A stretch of 64,000 bases of DNA, from contig OX359282.1 of assembly GCA_947179155.2 (NCBI GenBank), positions 5,025,501 through 5,089,500 of the forward strand. The letters are read 5' to 3'. Positions 36,243 to 49,365 of the stretch are shown here, piece by piece. This DNA comes from Hedera helix. Taxonomy: Eukaryota > Streptophyta > Magnoliopsida > Apiales > Araliaceae. Below the pieces are notes generated by a model. That model did not search any database. It was not told the DNA's origin and saw only the letters and a program-made list of their open reading frames with translations. How positions within the stretch are numbered: the stretch's first letter is position 1; each line of letters begins with the position of its first letter. The position numbers and the translations under genes are program-made.

Positions 36243-39200
36243 TGTAACGACCCCGAAATTCGACCAATTTAATTACCTTAATTTTCATATTTATGAAACA
36301 TTATTTTCCTTACGTCCAAATTTCGGTTCGTTAATAAATCTTTCGTCACCTAAATTGATCCATTATTTAATTTCAAAATCATCAATTACCAAATTTTCGG
36401 TATAAATTTTTCTTTTTCTTGATTCAATCGTTGTATTAAAACATTTGGATATTTAAAATCCTTACATTTGGATCCTAGTCCCATGGATTGCAACCTTTAC
36501 TTTTTCTTTTCTTTCTGTAACCAGTATCATAAAACTTGATATTCAAAACTTAATATTGTTCATATCCATACCAATTTATTCTTGATTTCATAATCCATAA
36601 TTAGGTCATTTAGTAATCTCTATCACAACCTCTATCTAGTATAATCAAAGTTCAAAATTTGACTTTACATATCCTGTCTGAGTTCAACATATATGTACAT
36701 ACAAATTATCAATATACACTTAATAACTGTATTCACATTAAATTATGTTATTGAAACATAACAATAACATTCACAACCTTCTGTGATTATCCATCTTTAT
36801 ATCATCTGACACATTTGAAATTTATTTATTTCCTGCAAAATATATATTAAGCAAGTAATGAGCACAACGGCTCAGCAAGTTCAACAGTTATACTTCACGT
36901 AGCACATACCTTATCATGCTTGGTGTGTGTCATACATCATGTGCTGGTGCTTCTACTATAGCAATATATCTCATATATATTCATAACGTTGCACAAAATA
37001 CACATCGTGGTCATATTAATCACGTAACACATAATTTGTATGCATTTAAAACAAGAATTATATATCATACAGTCCAACATTTAACATAAAAAGGGACTGA
37101 AGAACTTGCCTGGCGTCCCGTTATTTAAATTGTTAGCTCAAACCCTTAACTCGATCAACCTATGATCATAAAATAATCAAATAATAATTATTTATCTCTT
37201 TATGATATTAATTTACTTAATTAATATCATCTCTAGGCCAATTATTAATTTATATGGTTAATTATATTAATCTCATCCTTTAATATATTAATATAACTTA
37301 ATATCCAATGCCTTTACTACGGACAACCCGGCTCATCGGATAAAATTAAACATATTTGATTGTCCGGATTTTCATTTAATCATTTTCTAACCTTTAAACT
37401 CATTAGATTAATATTTAAAATATTTAAATATTAATCCCCAATATTTAATATTTTTTTTTTCCAAAAATATTAAATTTAATGCCCAAACATCATTTTTATA
37501 TTTTTAGTATTTTTCTATAATTTTCTATGATTTTTAAACAATTTTTTAAACATTTATTTCAATTAAAACTAATTTTGGAGGCATTTTGGTAATTTCCGCG
37601 CCCTTAGGGACATAACCGGAATTTTCCGAAAAGCCCAGGGGCATTTCCGTCATTTCAGCAACGTTAGGGACAAATCCAAAATTTTTCGGAAAGTCCAGGG
37701 CCATTTCCGTAATTAACCGAGGGTCAGGGACACGTTCGGTAATATCCGGAAAGGCCAGGGGCATAACCGAACTTTCACCACGTGACCGACCGCGCAATGC
37801 GCGACCCCTGCTTCGGACGACGCCAAACGACGTCGTTTTACCCTGCCGGTTCTTGACTTCCGCGCAATGTGCGGCTGCCCTTCCTTCGCGCCAAGAAACG
37901 GCGCCGTTTCAACGCGCGCGACTGAAAAAAAATATGGTCCGCGCAACGCGCGGACCGACCTTTCTTCTTCCTCAGCCTTTAACGCAAACAGTACACCAAC
38001 TTAGAAATAAAAGCACCATTTTTATCAGCTTTTTCCCAACAAAATTGTTCCAAAAATCTTATAATTCATAAATACACATCTATAAATTATGTAGAACAAT
38101 TATTCTAATTATTTATAATTTCTCTACACAATTCTTTTACCAACAAAAATACATAAATAAATAATTTATACCTTCTAAAGTTTGCCAACTTCCTTTTAAG
38201 CTTACTTCCACTTGGATGGCATCAAATCCTCTTCCTTGGTGGCCATGGAGATTTTATGGTGGAGTTGGTGGTGGCCACGGTGATGTTTGGATGGGAAAGA
38301 TAAAGGGAGAGTATTTGTGTTTTTATTTTCTTTTCTTGTTTACTTTTCTATTCTTTTCTTCCTTATATATATATATATATATATCTCAAGCCATCTTGGA
38401 TAAAAAATTTCCCACCGACTTACCATGAAACTTCCGGATTTTTCTACAGAAACGCATGCAAATTTTCTTTCTAAGGCATTATGTAATTATTGCGTGTAAT
38501 AAATATTTTACATAACAAATATAAAATATTTATTTTAATTTACTAAAAATCATAATTTGATTTATCAATAATATTAGTAGCTCTTTTGGGTACTTTTCTT
38601 GACAAATTTTGTACACGCATATCGCCGTGCATGTAATTATATGAGGTAATTTTTACCTCCAAAATTCATAAAATAATTCATAGGACATATAAAAATTATT
38701 TTTCATAATTTTTCACTCCGTTACTTGGACAACATGTTACACTAACATGTTCTCGTTTCTGAAATATTATTCTTCATAAAAGTCATAATAATTTCATTAT
38801 ACATAAATATAATTTTTAATAACTTAAAACATTCATTTTTCTAATTTATTATTCAATTTCTTTAATATTAATATTAATTTTTTTATATATAAATTATATA
38901 ATTTATATAATTACATTCTCCTTTTAAATAATTTCTTCATTTCCTCCCACTTTATTCCATTTAATCACCTTATATAAATTACATAATTATTCTTATATAA
39001 TTTATATAATTATTATTTTCTTCATACCTTATTTTAATTTCCTTATATAAATTATATAATTATTATTATATAATTTATATAATTACTTTTCCTTCTCAAT
39101 TAATTTCTAAATTTCTTCCAAAATTCTTGATAAAATCTAAAATTCAATAATTTCAACTTTTCTTAGTTTACTCATTAACTTTTATCTTACTTTGGATTAA

Positions 39201-39615
39201 TTTAATTATTAATCCCTTAATTTCCATAAATAATGAAATTAATATTATCAATTAAACATTCACATATATAAATATACATATTTAAATCTTACTTCTCACA
39301 TTACCATATTATCTCGTTTAAATCATAATTTCTGTACTTTCACTACAATTTAATTGTACACTTTATTGTACCTTTGCTTGAAATTTCTTTTATTTTTCAT
39401 AAATTGTTTTTAAACAATTTATTTACTTTTCAATTATTTTAATTTAACATACTTCGTCACCATCTCTGTACAAACTTAATTTACTAATTAAATCCCTTCA
39501 AACACTTTAAATTACTTAAAATAATAATTAACTTAAACAACTTTGATATTTTTTTTTTTATCAATTAATTCTTATTCGATATTATTAAAGGAATCCTGAA
39601 ATTCGGATCCTCACA
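36243..39615 (-). repeat. 5' LTR (right copy) of the LARD-like element
   Basis: 3373 bp, about 50 bp shorter than its partner. Most of this is accounted for by 38 bp less AT microsatellite and a short AT-rich deletion near 38897. It has the same inner layout: hairpin motif 36849-36880, minisatellite 37580-37780, GC-rich palindromes 37785-37958, TATA region 38364-38384. Confidence 0.93.
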
Positions 39616-39620
39616 AATAT
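39616..39620. repeat. Right 5-bp target-site duplication of the LARD-like element
   Basis: AATAT, identical to 29841-29845. Confidence 0.85.
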
Positions 39621-40550
39621 ACTAGGGATAACCAATGCTTGAAGACACGATGTAATTAATATAACAGTTGAGTACTGTATTCAATATTTTTAAATTGAAA
39701 AATCTAAAACTGTTGTGAACTCTCAGTTCTATAATAGAACTGAGAGTCTAACCATTAATACAAAACGATTGATACTCAATCTAGTCATAGTTTATTTTTT
39801 AGGCAAACATTAGTGTGCTACTCATTACCAACTTAAAATTAGTTCTTGGCAGGTTTGAGCAATTAATTGATTGACGATAGCGGGCTCAAATTTATGTAAT
39901 ATAATATTTTTGGGTATCCCACACAACTTTCCTTTATTGACAAAATGGAATGAAAAGTTTGGCAGCATTTATTTGCCTTTAGTATCTCTAACCATCGATC
40001 AATATGATCCATGAACAGTATTTCCTGTGGAAAAATGATAGTACTGCAAGCCATTTGGTAGGATCCAATGAGGGAAAAAAAAGATGTAAAAATTCAAAAG
40101 AAATGTTTTTGCATATACCCAAAAGTATAAAATGAGCCCTCTAAGTCCAAACAAAAAAGTATTGTCATAACACCAACTAAATCGCATCACCATAACATTT
40201 TTTCTTTTATATTTTTTCTTGAAATTAGACAAAAGATTATCATACCATGAGTCAGAGCCTACTACAATAGTTGCTCTCAATATAGCCCGCAAAAACACCA
40301 AAAAGATGACACGTAATTGCCCGTCCCTAAAGGCACGACAAAGAATAAAATTTCAAAAATACTCTATTACCTATAGACTCTCTGCAACCTAAAATAACTT
40401 ACAAATCAATTAGAATGAATCTGAACTGTCCCTATAATTTTTCACCCAAATTAATTTGCATGTGGAAACATAACGACCGCAATACCCGAAAAACAGGAAA
40501 AAAGGGCGTCAATGCTAAAAGGGTGACCCATGTTGTTTACATGCAATTTT
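39621..40550. other. Gene-free stretch, possibly the outer part of the LTR that begins at 24862
   Basis: No recognised protein; the minus-strand frames at 39863-40301 show no known motif. By position it should contain the U3 end of the interrupted gypsy LTR, but the end was not found. Confidence 0.4.
39719..39747. repeat. Perfect 13-bp-arm hairpin
   Basis: ACTCTCAGTTCTA, three-base loop TAA, then TAGAACTGAGAGT. Confidence 0.9.
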
Positions 40551-40552
40551 TA

Positions 40553-40564
40553 TTTATTTATTAC

Positions 40565-40654
<90 letters not shown>

Positions 40655-40818
40655 TAATATTTCTATTATTATTATTATTGTTGTTGTTGTTGTTATTACT
40701 ATTATTTTTATTATTAATATTATTATACCTATTATTGTTGTTATTATTATTATTACTATATTATTATTATTATTATTAGTATTACAATTATTATTATTAT
40801 TATTACTATTACTATTAC
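40553..40818. repeat. (ATT)n/(ACTATT)n microsatellite, left part
   Basis: Long ATT run with scattered C and G interruptions, ending in ACTATT units at the left border of the solo LTR. It continues at 48599 after that insertion. The long poly-Ile/Tyr/Asn frames here are repeat artefacts. Confidence 0.95.
40814..40818. repeat. Left target-site duplication of the outer solo LTR
   Basis: ATTAC, matching 48599-48603. Both lie within ACTATT repeats, so the match is partly expected by chance. Confidence 0.65.
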
Positions 40819-41879
40819 TGTGACGATCCCAAATCCGGGTTCCATAACCTCGAGTTTGGTTCTCACTATACAATACATTACTAGGAATTAAATACATACA
40901 TTGCATTTAAACTTTGTGGAATAATACATATTGGTTCCTTACAAAAAGGTTACAATACCAGGGACTATTAACCATAACATAAACAGTTCCTATCATAAGG
41001 AATTACAAAAGATTTACCAACAGTAAATACATATTTAAACTGCTAATTAACATGCATAATTTAACTTAAGTTTTGGATTTCCCTTGTCCTTTTTGGAGCA
41101 TTCGGGTCTAGCTGAAAATGGTTCATGATATAGCAAGGATGAGCAACTAGTTTGCTCAGCAAGTTAAGAACAATCATAGAGATTTAATATATCATGAATG
41201 AATGGGAAATCACACCAATAGTTTCAACAATGAATAAAACAATTGTGAAATGAACAAGACTCAAATTTCATTGAACAAGAATATTCGAATCTTAAATGTT
41301 GAGTAGTCACCAAGGACCCTGAACTAACGAGGGTATAATAGAGTTTTCTCTGACCCTTTGAGTAGTTTGGTTTTCAAGGGGATCAACCTATTCAACCTGC
41401 TGTATATGCATTACATTTAGTCATCTGGCGCCAAGATCGGTTTCCCGACATAAAATCCCATAATGTAGGGTTGTTCAATTCTCAGACTTAATATAAGAAA
41501 TCCACACCCAACAATGATTTGGATAAGCTTTTAAAAATATTCAAGTTATTGAATTTATAAACGCAATGTTTAGCTGAACTATTAGCTTTAGACATCTTTA
41601 AAACAGTTCATGAATCGAGACCTATTAAGCTTCGAATGCACTAAGTGCGATTTTATAAACAATATGGATGTGAGATAATTTTAAATAATTAAACCACCTC
41701 AAGCTCTGACAATAAATAAAAGTATAAAAACTCGTTCAACAATAATTGAGTAGGGTTAAAGAACTTGCCTGTTCCGCTGACTACCGCTATTCAACTTAAA
41801 AATATTTCATTTGGGTAACCTAATATTCAACAACATTGATCCTCCAATTACCATAACACATATAGGTTTATTTAACATT

Positions 41880-43140
41880 AATAACCTTACCATATATGTC
41901 TTAAATCATCTATCACTTAATCATAACCTTAAATCTGTTAATAATATTATCAATCTCTTGATAATATTTTAAATCATATAACTATCACTTCATTTCTTTA
42001 TAATATTATCACCTTTGATAATATATAATTACCACAAATAATATTATTAATCGTATAATAATATTTTAACCATTTATTATTTCAATAATAAATTATTTAG
42101 CTCCTCAATATTATTAATCATTTAATAATCCTTTTAATCTCTTTATTATCTCAAACACTTATTAACATTATTAATAACTAAATAATGTTTTACACTATCC
42201 CCAATGATATTATTTATCAAACAATATCTTAATATTATTAACCATTTAATAATATTTTACCCTCTTAATAATATTATTAATCTTTTAATAATATCTTTAT
42301 CCTTAGTTAATATTATTAATCACTTAATAATATTTCAATCATATATTAACATTATTAATAATGTCTTACTCTTCAAATAATATTATTTATCAAATAATAT
42401 CTTCAATAACTTATAAATATTATTATCCATTTAATAATATTTTACAGTTAAGATAATATCATTTAATAATATCTTCTTCTCTCATTAATATTATTAACCA
42501 TTTAATAATATTTTATCCTCATACTAATATTATTAACCATTTAATAATATTTTAATCTTTTATTAATAATATTAATCATTTAATAATATTATACTAACTT
42601 ACTAATATTATTAACCATTTAATAATATTTTACTAACTTTTTAATATTATTAATCATTTAATAATATTCTACTCATTATCTAATATTATTAATCATTTAA
42701 TAATATTCTACATAATCTAATATTATTAACTATTTAACAACATTTTATTCATATACTAATATTATTAACCATTTAATAATATTTTAATCCTTTATTAATA
42801 TTATTAATTATTTAATAATATTTTAATCTTTTATTAATATTATTAATCATTTAATAATATTTTATTAACTTACTAATATTATTAACCATTTAATAATATT
42901 TTATTCATTATCTAATATTATTAACTATTTAATAATATTTTATTCCTTTTTATAATATTATTAATTATTTAATAATATTTTATTCATTTTCTAATATTAT
43001 TAACTATTTAATAATATTTTATTGACTTTCTAATATTATTATACATTTAATAATATTTTAATGATTTTCTAATATTATTATTTATTAAATAATATTTTAT
43101 TTAAATTACATATATTATTAATCCATTAATAATATTTATT
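41880..43140. repeat. AT palindrome minisatellite (about 25 units)
   Basis: Degenerate units of about 45-60 bp built from TAATATTATTAA, a spacer such as CCAT, and TTAATAATATTTTA. Each unit is a foldback with arms of about 11-12 bp. Confidence 0.85.
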
Positions 43141-44096
43141 ACCTTTTTCTTATTAAATCCATCTTCCACAATTTTAAAAATACATTTATTAGGTCCAAGA
43201 ATAATAAAATAATTTTTGGAACATTTTTCATTTTTTCTGACCTGAACCGACCCGGAAAACCCGACCCGACCCGACCCGGAAAAACCATTTTTTCCCAGAA
43301 CAGTGGACTACGCCCCGGCGCAGTGTGGCAGAATGTTTTGCCATTTTCTGATTTTTGACAGTTTTGACACTTTTGGTTCAAACATTGATAAAATGAAATC
43401 TATACATCAAAATGACACCAAATCAGTGTTGATGTGTTCCTAACTTCTTGTTTTACAATATTCCATGGTTCGATCCTCTTTTTGAAAACGTTTTACACGA
43501 AATTTACGGATCAAACCATCTAGAGTTTAAAAATGACATCTTTTGCGGTAAAAGCTATAACTTCTTTGTTTTTCGATATTTTTGAAAGATTCAAGTTGGG
43601 TTATCCTTATAACACCTAGATCTATCATTCAAGACTCTTAGGTCACAAAAATAACTTGCACATCCTAAATCATAAATCATCAACCTAGACATTTAACTAG
43701 GGCTTTAAAATCAAGCATGCTCATACTACCATTTCTTTCATCATCTTTCATACCAAACATGTTAGAACACACATCTAGCATATTTAACCATATATCTTCA
43801 TATATATTCAAGATCTAACACCACATGGGTTTTTCTTTCTCACATAACAAACTAACTAACAAGCTAAGGTTCAAAGAAACTTTTAAACCTTTAATGGAGA
43901 TCTTCTTCTTAGAAATGGTTAGAGCTCTTCTTTGATTTTCTTGTATGGACCAAAAATCACCTACACTTGATAACACTCAAAGTGTTTGCTCTCTAGAACT
44001 CTCACAAATGCTCTAAATTTTCTCTACAACTTCCTCTCTCTAAATTTTAGTGAATTGAGCAAATGAACCAACATTTGCACAATTGTTGGACATTTC

Positions 44097-44106
44097 TATT
44101 TATATA
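44097..44106 (-). promoter_or_regulatory. TATA box of the outer solo LTR
   Basis: Minus strand TATATAAATA followed by GAAATGTCC, in the same relative position as the TATA boxes of the other LTRs. Confidence 0.5.
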
Positions 44107-44234
44107 ACTCTAGGATTTCACCATTAGCTCTCCTAATCAACTAACATTAGTTGATTAAGTCTCTAATCTTGCTTACTATACATGGAATGACCACTTGATG
44201 GACCTTTTGAATGACCATATGAATGACTAGGGTG

Positions 44235-44239
44235 GTTGG
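44235..44239. repeat. Left target-site duplication of the nested solo LTR
   Basis: GTTGG, identical to 47670-47674. Confidence 0.9.
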
Positions 44240-47200
44240 TGTAACGACCCCCGAAATTCGACCCTCTTTATTACCTTAAATCTGATATTTATTAAACATC
44301 ATTTGTCTTATGTCCAAATTTCGGTTCGTTAATAAATCTTTAATCTCTTTTTTTAATCCCTTAATTGACATTACAAACATCAATTACCAAATTTTTCGGT
44401 ATAAATTTTTCTTTTTCTTTTAATCATTGCTTTAAAATAATTGGATAGTTAAAATCCTTACATCTGGATCCTAGTCCCTGGATCGCAACCTTTACTTTTT
44501 CTTTCTATTATCATTATCGCGAAACTCATTAAAGCTCAACATTCACATTCAATGTTGTTTATATCCATCCAATATTCTTTGTTTCATGATTCATTACTTA
44601 AACATAGACATATCATCGTCTTTATTATTTTGAACAATTAAGGTTCATATATAACTTTATTTGCCCTGTCTGGATCCCATTAATACATACATATATCACA
44701 TCAATACCACCTTTTGTACATGCATACATCACGTCAATACAAGCTTTGCGAATGTATTCATATTGAATCATAATATAAACATATATTAATAATGTTCACA
44801 ACCTTTTAGGATAATCCGTCTCTACAAAATCTGATATTCTTGAAATTCATTTATTTCCTGCAAAAATATTTATTAAGCAAGTAATGAGCACAACGGCTCA
44901 GCAAGTTCAACAGTTTATATTTCACATAGCACATACCTTATCATGCTTGGTGTGTGTCATGCATTACGTGTTGTGTCTCTACTATAACAATATATCTCAT
45001 ATCATTGCACAAAGTACACATAGTTGTCACATTATTCACATATCACATAACACATAATTTATATGCATTTAATAAATATTATCATATCATAACAGTCAAT
45101 ATTTAGCATTTAAGGACTGAAGAACTTGTCTGTCGTCCAATTATTTAAATTGATAGCTCAAAACCCTCTCTTGATCAACCTATGATCATAAAATAATCAA
45201 ATAATAATTATTTATCTCTTTATGATATTAATTTACTTAATTAATATCATCTATGGGCCAATTATTAATTTATATGGCCAACTATAATAACCTCGTTCCT
45301 TAAAATATTAGCATAACTCAATATTTAATACCTTCACTACGGACAACCCGACTCATTGGATAAAATTTAACATATTTGGTTGTCCGAAAATTTTATTTAA
45401 CCATTATCTAAATTGTAACCTTATTAGATTAATATTTAAACATTTAAATATTAATCCCCAATATTTAATATTTAATCAAAAATATTAAATTTAATGCCCA
45501 AATATCATTTCTATATTTTTAGTATTTTTCTATAATTTTCTATGATTTTAAAATAATTTTTAAATAATTTTTAAACATTTATTTCAATTAAAAATCATTT
45601 CTGGGGGCATTTTGGTAATTTTCGCGCCCTCAGGGACACAACCGGAATTTCCCGAAAAGTCCAAGGGTATTTCTGTAAATTCAGCAACGATAGGGACACA
45701 ACCGGCATTAACAGAAAAGCTTAGGGGCATTTTCGTAAATTCGGGAGGCCAAGGGACACGCTGGTCTTTTCCAGAAAAGGTCGGGGGCAAAATTGTAATT
45801 TTTCCCCGAAAACCACGGCCGCGCATTGTGCGGACCTTCCCTTGTCGTGCCAAAACGACGTCGTTCGTTGGCCTTCTCCGGAAACTTCTACCGCGCGGCG
45901 GGCGACCCTGCCTTACTGCCCAAAACGATGCCGTTTTAACGTTCGCAACTGAAAAAAAATGGCTGCTGCGCCATGCGCGACAGCCCAGAATTCTTCTTTC
46001 TTTCCCCCAGCCGTAACAGTGACCAACAAGCAACCCAAAAATACCATTTTTGCTCCAAATTTTTCACACATAATAACTCTAAAAATTATATAATTTATAA
46101 ATATACATCTATAAATTATTTAGAATAATTATCATAATTATTTACTAATTTTTCTCCAAATTATTTTACTACCCATAATAAACAAAATAAATCAAATAAT
46201 TAATTTTGTACCTTCCAAAATGCTTTGAAATCCTTCCATGGAAGCACCAATAATTCCTCTCTTCTTGGTTGGTGGCTATGGAGGTTCGGGCGACAAAGTG
46301 GTGGTGCTCGGTGGAATAAGTAGAGAGGAAGAGAGAAAGCTTGCTTGTTTTCTTTTTTTTTTCTTCCTTTTTATAATCACCAACCACTAGCCATTTGGAA
46401 TTAAAAAAAAAAATGCTACCGACTTTAAACTTCTGGATTATTCCAATTCACGCATGCAAGTTTTAATTCCATATATAATTAATTATTTAATGCATTATAT
46501 AATTATATCGTGTAATAAATATTTTATATAATGTATATAAAATATTTATTTTAATTCACCAAAAATCATAACATGATTTATCATTAATATTAATACCTCT
46601 TTTAGGTACCTTACTTGATAATTTTTGTACACGCATAACGCCATGCATGTAGTTATTTAAGGTAATTTATACCTCCAAAAATCATAAATTAATACATATA
46701 ACTTATAAAAATTATTTTTCATAATTTTTCACTTCGTTACTTGGACATCATGTTACACTAACATGTTCACGTTTCTGAAATATTATCTTTCATAAAAGTC
46801 ATAATAATTCCATTATGCATAAACATAATTTTTAATAACTTAAAACATTCATTTTTCTTATTTATTATTCATTTTCTTTAATATTCACATTAACTTTCCT
46901 TATATAAATTATATAATTTAATATTATATAATTTATATAATTACATTATTCCTTTTTAAATAATTTCCATTTTACACAAATACAATTTATAAAATTTGCT
47001 TCCACCCTTAATTAATTTAATTCTCTTATATAAATTATATAATTATTCTTATATAATTTATATAATTATTATTTCCTTCATACAACATTTTAATTTCCTT
47101 ATATAAATTATATAATTATTATTATATAATTTATATAATTACATTTCTTCTCAATTAATTACTAAACTTCCTCCATAATTCATAATTAATTTAAAATCAA

Positions 47201-47669
47201 TAATTACAATTTTTACTAACTTCCTCATTAACTTTTCGTAACTTTTCGGATTAATTTAATTATTAATCCCTTAATTTTCATAATTAATAACATTTATAAT
47301 TATAACAATTAAGCATAAACACATATATATACATATATAATTCATATTTCTTACATTTCCATATAACCTCATTTAAAACATAATTTCTGCACTTCCATAA
47401 TAATTTAATTGTACAATTCATTGTACATTTACCTGATTTTTTTTCTTCTTATTCTTAATAAATTGTTTTAAAACAATTTATTTACTTTTTAATTATTTTA
47501 ACTCAATACCATTTATCAAAATCTCTGCACAGATTTAATTTACTAATTAAATCTCATCACATACCTTAATTCACATAAAATAATAATTTCTTTAACAACC
47601 TTGAAAATTTTATCGATCAAATTCTTATTTAATATTATTAAAGAAATCTTGGAAATTCGGATCCTCACA
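44240..47669 (-). mobile_element. Solo LTR of the LARD-like family, nested
   Basis: 3430 bp, edges TGTAACGACCCCC and GGATCCTCACA, clearly related along its length to the LTRs at 29846 and 36243 but more diverged. Perfect GTTGG duplications flank it. It keeps the hairpin motif (44876-44908), a diverged minisatellite (45598-45810), GC-rich palindromes (45820-45990) and AT palindromes (46900-47150). The overlapping frames on both strands at 45584-46033 are the translated minisatellite and GC-rich island, not host genes. Confidence 0.93.
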
Positions 47670-47674
47670 GTTGG
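47670..47674. repeat. Right target-site duplication of the nested solo LTR
   Basis: GTTGG, identical to 44235-44239. Confidence 0.9.
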
Positions 47675-48598
47675 GGGTTGCTTGAACCATTTTACACTAA
47701 AAAATCAACCAACAAGCTAGCTTCCTATCCACGTGGGACCCAAAATTTGGGATTGACCATTTTATTTCTCCAATTTGACTTTATTTTTAAGTCCTATATG
47801 ATTATATAGGTATCCATATATATATATACACCAATATATATATACATATTCACCTATACAAGCTTATTGGGCTCCATTTTGGACCTTAGAATTAATTATA
47901 TTGGGCTTATTCATTTAATTTGTTTGGGCTCAATTTATTTATTACATTGGGCTAACATTAACTAACACATACTACAATTAATTAAATTAAGCATTGAGCT
48001 AGTTTTAAATATTACATGGATCAATGTTTAATTAAATTATATAGGCTACTAGGTTAGTTTATTGGACCTAGTTTAATATATCATTTGGACTTACTATATA
48101 ATCCAATTAGATTTGCTATTTATAAGTCCATTGGACTCCTTAATTAAATAACACTATTACTTACAAAATCTTGGGTTTGTTTTAATAAAACCCTAACACA
48201 TGTTAATACAAGTACTTTGACTTGATTAAATTAATTCATTTACTAACCCTTATCATCAAATTGGGTTTATAGTTAACCATACACAAACAATTATTCTCAC
48301 ATTGGATTATCTTAAATAATTCACTTGCTTCTTCTTTTTTATTATTCATACAAGTAATTAACTTGTTCACTATACATCTTCTTAATTGCCATACAAGACC
48401 AACATTCAAGTTTTGTGATTTTATCACATAAGCTTCTCTTGAAATATTTTTCCTTCTTTAGTTAATTAATTTAATTAACTAATTTAATACCTCTCATCAT
48501 ACAACTTATCACTTACACACATACTTCATACCTCATATTTTCTTATGGATATAATTAAATAAAAAAAAATTGGGTTCGTAATTTTCTCGGTCATTACA

Positions 48599-48629
48599 AT
48601 TACTATTACTATTACTATTACTATTTTTT

Positions 48630-48664
<35 letters not shown>

Positions 48665-48677
48665 GTATTACTAGTAC

Positions 48678-48762
<85 letters not shown>
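48599..48762. repeat. (ACTATT)n/(ATT)n microsatellite, right part
   Basis: Continuation of the microsatellite at 40553, split by the solo LTR insertion. Its first five bases are the right duplication ATTAC. Confidence 0.95.
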
Positions 48763-48938
48763 GACCGTTGGATGTTGAAGCCTTAAATGATTTTAGACTG
48801 TTGGATATTGAAACCTAAATTAATCTGAGGCTGTTGGATGTTTAAATCTTGAGATTTGAGCCACTCTGTTTTATTATATAGATATATAATATATTTAATT
48901 TTTTTTATACAAGGCACAATTATATATATATATATATA

Positions 48939-49365
48939 TGTTAACACCAAATTTTGTACCGCTCGTTTAAATTACAAAACAACGAGTAAAATTAAACGCC
49001 AAACACAAATAATTCAAAAGAAAGTAATGCAAGAACACAAGAATTTACGTGAAAACCCAATTAGGAAAAAACCACGGGGAAAGGGAGGAAGTCACTAATA
49101 TGATAATGGTGTTTACAAATTTCTCTAAGAATAATTGAGAACTTATTTGTTGGAAAATACTGGTTCTACGAGTAAAGAATAGTAATGGTAGAAATAAGAA
49201 TGTCCTTCTAATGTCTCTATGTAGCGCCCTATATATACAAGTGTGCAGTCATCCGAAAGTGATTAGAATTAGGAGTTCTTTCCCGCGTGAAAATACAGCT
49301 CAGCAGTCAATAAATCCAACTCCAATTAGGATTCTTAGCACCATCCAAATAAGGAAGAAGAATCC
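48939..49365 (-). mobile_element. Truncated LTR-like remnant before the tandem array
   Basis: It starts TGTTAACACC after a TA run and contains AAAACCCAATTAGGAAAAAA and CACGGGGAAAGGGAGGAAG, reminiscent of copia-type LTR/leader sequences in reverse. It is cut at 49365 by the array. No partner was seen, so the assignment is tentative. Confidence 0.3.

Larger units (their letters stand above)
29846..39615 (-). mobile_element. Complete non-autonomous LTR retrotransposon, LARD-like
   Basis: Two long direct repeats (29846-33268 and 36243-39615), each TGTAACGACCC...GGATCCTCACA on the plus strand, flank 2974 bp of internal DNA. On the minus strand the order is 5' LTR (right), primer-binding site, internal, polypurine tract, 3' LTR (left). 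Perfect 5-bp duplications (AATAT) border the whole. The LTRs appear nearly identical by eye, apart from an AT-microsatellite length change, a few small indels and scattered substitutions, which points to a fairly recent insertion. The internal region has no gag or pol frame, so proteins must come from an autonomous gypsy relative. LTR plus internal sizes fit the LARD class of large retrotransposon derivatives. Confidence 0.93.
40819..48598 (-). mobile_element. Solo LTR of a Tekay-like gypsy element, interrupted by a nested solo LTR
   Basis: The plus-strand edges are TGTGACGATCCC and GGTCATTACA, giving TG...CA, with ATTAC on both sides. Removing the nested insertion leaves about 4.3 kb. It contains a palindromic hairpin motif (41132-41163), the AT palindrome array (41880-43140), a GC-rich patch with CCCGACCCGACCCG (43240-43330), an untranslated-leader-like segment and a minus-strand TATA box (44097-44106). 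No internal region is attached, so it is a solo LTR left by LTR-LTR recombination. Confidence 0.8.

Noticed and set aside
39863..40301. Two minus-strand frames that might be exons
   Set aside because: No recognised motif, no convincing splice arrangement, and the location is inside DNA probably belonging to an old LTR.
40415..40906. Long open frames of Ile, Tyr, Asn or Leu on both strands
   Set aside because: They are translations of the ATT microsatellite and show no non-repetitive protein sequence.
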